From NCBI GenBank assembly GCA_004802705.1, contig SGPL01000804.1:1-11442 (forward strand): a stretch of 11,442 bases of DNA, read 5' to 3'. Shown piece after piece: positions 8,214 through 11,442 of this stretch. A program made the position numbers and the translations under genes. The notes below the pieces were generated by a model that saw only the letters and a program-made list of their open reading frames with translations, did no database searches and was not told the origin of the DNA. How positions within the stretch are numbered: the stretch's first letter is position 1; each line of letters starts with the position of its first letter. Source of the DNA: Bondarzewia mesenterica (taxonomy: Eukaryota; Basidiomycota; Agaricomycetes; Russulales; Bondarzewiaceae).

Positions 8214-9122
8214 CACCCCCCCCATGAAGATGCATCCACCAATACATCCCCCATACCCCAAAGCCCCACCTCCTCCACCACTTACACATGCCTACCTCAT
8301 CTCGTGACACCATCTCCTGACCAGACCTATGCCACACCCTCCTTCATCGAAAGGTTCGACCTACCCATAGTTGTCATGAAAACAGAACTGACACCTGAGG
8401 GAGTTATTCACTATGGCCACCCCGCCACGGCTCTTCCAATACACCCTCCTCCCCTTCTCACTGACAACACCATTATGGCTGAGAAGGACTTCCACGATGC
8501 TATCATGTCCTTAAAGCAATACGCGTGGATTGAAGGAGCTCTGCACCAGATAGGTGAACCAGGGTTGACCACAGACATCCGCCAATATCGTGCACTGACC
8601 CTTAAGATCGAGGAAGACTGCCGCGCTATTGAACGACATGAACAACACCAGTCCCGCCTGACTATCGACAGGTGGGATGTCTCTGCACAACTCCAGGCCG
8701 CGAATGCAAATGCCAGGATAGAACCCCTAGTCACTAACTCCCCCCTTGTGGGCATGGTTCCCCCTCGCCTCCTGGAGCAGGCCAGATAGGCAGACACAGC
8801 GAAAGCAGTGCAAATTAGGGGTGGGGGACATCAGAGGTATGCTAAACCTCAAATCACGAAGATACTCGATGGTCAGATACAGATGGCAAAGAGGGGAGCG
8901 GGAAAACCTCGCGGTGGACCAGTCAGAAGGTGCTACCTCTGCAACTCGGTCAATCACTTTGTCAGGGCTTGCCCAAAACACCTCCTCGACAAGGGCAAGG
9001 CACTCATTGACCCTCCGAGTGGTCCGAGGGACCACTATGATGACCGAGGAGGCACAAACGGCTTCGCCTACAATCAGAACTGGTCAGTAGACCCTGATGT
9101 CTATGGGCATACAACCGACTAG
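8214..9122 (+). pseudogene. Second gag-like frame with zinc knuckle
   Basis: The frame continues in register with the copia gag-pro frame but the protein is unrelated. It opens with a Pro/Ser/Thr-rich stretch (8214-8330), then a helical charged region (KDFHDAIMSLKQYAW; KIEEDCRAIERHEQHQ), a TAG at 8787, a Gly/Arg-rich basic stretch and a zinc knuckle CYLCNSVNHFVRAC (8931-8972, CX2CX4HX4C). It stops at TAG 9120. The helical region followed by basic residues and a CCHC knuckle is the general plan of a retrotransposon gag. I do not recognise the family. The true start is unclear: the first in-frame ATG after the stop is at 8376 (VVMKTEL). It ends only about 20 nt before a polypurine tract, so no pol follows. 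Confidence 0.55.
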
Positions 9123-9141
9123 AGGTCCTGTTGAGGGCAAC

Positions 9142-9159
9142 AGAAGGATAGTGGGGGGG
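9142..9159 (+). other. Polypurine tract
   Basis: AGAAGGATAGTGGGGGGG precedes the LTR-like TGTCATGAA by four bases. Such a tract is where plus-strand DNA synthesis starts in LTR retrotransposons and lies at the inner edge of the 3' LTR. Confidence 0.55.
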
Positions 9160-9163
9160 CAGT

Positions 9164-9520
9164 TGTCATGAATCGCATTAGTACATTTGTTTTCTTATCG
9201 ATTGGACGCACACTTACCTACACTTCTAATGAGGTGGCCCGATCAGCCACAATTCCTTTACCTACCTGATCCTTCCTATCACTCGCGCCCTTGTATTATA
9301 TATAGCAATGGTCCGTGTGCCACAGAAGGCACTATTTATACTTCCACAGCAGCTTCTTTTACCTCTAGCTTGATATACTTGGTCTTTTGCTCTGTATTAG
9401 CATAGACTCGTGCATAATAGAACACAGGGTACCAGCCCCTACTTCTGACGTCACTTCAGCTCGACCTTAGCCCCAGTCTAAGTGTCAGAACGAACCCTCA
9501 CAAACAGAACCGCCACTGTC
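9164..9520 (+). repeat. LTR-like sequence, probably of the gag-only element
   Basis: It begins TGTCATGAATCGC just after the polypurine tract and contains a TATA-like TATTATATATAG (9294-9305) and a second AT-rich TATTTATAC. The right end is uncertain. CTGTCA at 9520 is proposed because it ends in CA and is followed by GGCATCAGAAC, which could be a primer-binding site. No second copy is present in the window, and it does not resemble the sequence after the polypurine tract at 11200. No gene is seen here. Confidence 0.4.
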
Positions 9521-9642
9521 AGGCATCAGAACTGGCTCGACGACTACGTTAAGCCACTAGAACTAGAGCATCTTGACAACTTCAGTGATAAAAAGCAAAA
9601 CAATGATAACACGTCCTTTTGGACTAAGCATTATTCATAAAA

Positions 9643-11138
9643 ATGCTTTTATTAGAGGATGACTTGATTGAAACTACATTAAAGGATCAAATTTGAGGGT
9701 CAAAGAATATGGATGATGAGATCAATTTAGCCTTGAAACTCATAAAGTTTGTAGGGCCTAAGTTAATGTCCAAAGGAATGGAGGAGTGGAACACAAAAAA
9801 TAGCTTGATCTTATATAGAGGACACATTTATATCCTAAAAGACTAAGACCTTCACAGAGAAATCATCCAGCAGCACTATGACTCACCCTCTACGGGCCAC
9901 CCAGAAGAGTGAAAAACTGTAGAAAAGGTACAAAAGGAATTTTGGTGATAAGATATGATGATATTTATTAAAAATATGTCAAGAGATGTGCAACATACCA
10001 AGCATCAAAAAACCAACCCAACCGATCTGGAGTACTTGTAGTCCCCATCAAAGTAGATGTCTGTGCACTCTCATTCTAAGTAGTCTCAACAGATTTTATC
10101 ATGAACTTGCCTTTATTAGAGAGCGTCGACTTAATATCGGTCTTTGTGGACTATAACGTGTTAAAAGGAGTCATATTTATATTATGCTATAAGACCATCA
10201 TAGCAGAGCAAATGGCAGACCTCTATCAAAATCATGTATGGAGGCACTACAGTTTACTGAAAAAAGTTATCTCAGATAGAGGTCTACAATATGTTGCCAA
10301 GGTCATGAGTGAGCTTTGTGCAAAATTAAGAATTAAATAGGCAATGTCTATGACCTACCATCTTCAATTAGATAGGCAGATTGAATGAACAAATCAATTA
10401 TTAGAGCAATTTCTGTAAATCTTTTGCAACTTTTAAAGTGATGACTAGAAAAACCTGCTACCCTTTGCAAAGTTTGCTCATAACTCCACTATTCACTCAT
10501 TGATGAGAAAGGCCCCCTTTGAATTAATCATGGGGTACATCTTGTAGTTGCTACCTGAAGTACTGAAGAACACTGCTCTCCTTGCAGTCTCCCAGAGGTT
10601 AAAATAGGTAAAAGAGATCAGAAAAAGAAAGGACACTATCACATCTCACAACTTAGCAGCACAGGTGATGATGTGAAAAGGACTAAAAGAAGGTAAAAAT
10701 TATAAGAAGGGGGATAAGGTATGACTAGAAGTGAAGTACCTTGCTACCACACACTCTTCAGTGAAACTTGCCCCTCAAAGATATGAATCCCTTTGGGTCT
10801 TGGATGTAACATCTTCTGTCAATGTCTGATTAAAAATCTTGAATGCATGAAAGATCCACCCTGTGTTTTACCTGTCCCTAATTATACCATATGTTGAAAC
10901 AGAAGCATATGGACTAAACTTCAATAAGCTCGACTCACCTGCCCTTATAGATAATGAAGAAGCATATGAGATCAAAAGGCTATTGGACTCCCACATATTT
11001 CACAGAAATCTTCAATATTTAGTCCAATGAAAAGGCTACTCACCTACAAATGATGAATGGGTATTTTAAGAAGAATTTGAAGAGGATATGGCAGATGCAC
11101 ATGCTACCTTTGAAGACTTCCATAGAAGTCATCCACAG
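9643..11138 (+). pseudogene. Ty3/gypsy integrase with chromodomain, decayed
   Basis: Frame 9643-9971 gives the pre-integrase and HHCC region (LILYRGHIYILKD; HREIIQQHYDSPSTGHP). One missing base in an A run near 9970 shifts to the frame used from 9972 to the end. The HHCC finger reads KRCATYQASKNQPN, its last Cys changed to Tyr (TAC 9996). The integrase core keeps Asp 10092 (STDFIMNLP), Asp 10275 (ISDRGLQYV) and Glu 10383 (DRQIE), the last two separated by 35 residues, the D,D-35-E spacing. KIHPVFYLS marks the GPY-like region, and the chromodomain (LQYLVQ, a stop, KGYSPTNDEW) lies at 10965-11075. I count 19 in-frame stops; those at 10446, 10722, 10848 and 11028 sit where the family has Trp. 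The chromodomain class targets integration to modified histones. Gag, protease, RT and RNase H are missing. Confidence 0.85.
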
Positions 11139-11197
11139 GTGATAAGCTCCACATTGCCTCTATCTTTATCAATCAATCATCAAGAATGATAAAGACT

Positions 11198-11210
11198 ATA
11201 AAGAAGGGGG
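11198..11210 (+). other. Polypurine tract of the gypsy remnant
   Basis: AAAGAAGGGGG directly follows the integrase frame, the usual place for the 3' polypurine tract. The next bases (TAAATTCTC) lack the TG expected at an LTR start, so the LTR edge is mutated or begins slightly downstream. Confidence 0.5.
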
Positions 11211-11442
11211 TAAATTCTCTCTCTTCTTTACAGTTTCTCACAGTTCTATAATCAGTCTCTTGTTACACTTAGCAATTTTTCAACTCGTACTCACCATATC
11301 AACCCTAACTTTTCTACTATGATATTCACCACTGGCACTCAGACCTCTCTCTTCCCTTCCTCTCTTACCCCTAGCACTAATTCACAGTCAATGTTATTGC
11401 CCACACATTCTTTTACTTTAAAAGAAACTCTCTTTTCATAAA
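11211..11442. other. CT-rich tail, possible gypsy 3' LTR start
   Basis: A pyrimidine-rich segment after the polypurine tract, probably the beginning of an LTR. A 40-codon open frame (11319-11440) has no feature that supports coding. Nothing else is seen. Confidence 0.3.

Noticed and set aside
8411..9035. Minus-strand open frames of 128 and 102 codons
   Set aside because: They are antisense to the zinc-knuckle gag frame and show no domain; treated as shadows.
11319..11440. 40-codon open frame at the right end
   Set aside because: Too short, Ser/Thr-rich, no motif, and located in probable LTR sequence.
9164..11442. LTR at 9164 and tail after 11210 as the two LTRs of one gypsy element
   Set aside because: The sequence after the polypurine tract at 11200 does not resemble the start of the 9164 LTR, so they do not form a pair.

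Overview
The window looks like a piece of a filamentous fungal genome, most likely an agaricomycete basidiomycete. The evidence is one long gene broken by short GT-AG introns (48-61 nt, plus one of 256 nt), a protein architecture (DUF6729-like region plus Werner-type 3'-5' exonuclease) that I know mainly from multicopy families in mushrooms, and a pile of fungal LTR retrotransposons. No bacterial signals are present. The taxonomic call is inference.

Left half (1-5761, + strand): one multi-exon gene that I reconstructed by joining eight exons whose reading frames agree at every junction. It predicts a protein of about 1561 residues: an AT-hook N terminus, an acidic linker, a Cys-rich DUF6729-like region, a DEDDy exonuclease with all five catalytic residues, a long C-terminal region with an RGTN..E...H motif, and a Cys-rich basic tail. 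Forty-five isolated N bases lie in 1021-4262 and nowhere else. The stretch 5762-6294 has no convincing gene. It holds a GC-rich hairpin, a pyrimidine tract, a TAAT microsatellite and a tRNA-like B-box element ending in a T run.

Right half (about 6295-11442): retrotransposon debris from at least two, probably three, elements. (a) A Ty1/copia 5' LTR, a half-tRNA primer-binding site and a gag-protease reading frame broken by in-frame stops, cut off before integrase. (b) A second gag-like frame with its own zinc knuckle, followed directly by a polypurine tract and an LTR-like sequence. (c) An AT-rich, stop-riddled Ty3/gypsy integrase with a chromodomain, in which the D,D-35-E residues are still readable, ending at another polypurine tract.

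The most unusual observation is inside the copia LTR. A leader segment occurs twice in tandem. The first copy contains a 54-nt GT-AG segment with the look of an intron; the second copy is the same sequence with exactly that segment missing. This looks like a spliced strong-stop product joined next to an unspliced copy during reverse transcription. A 12-bp hairpin in the first copy covers the presumed splice donor.
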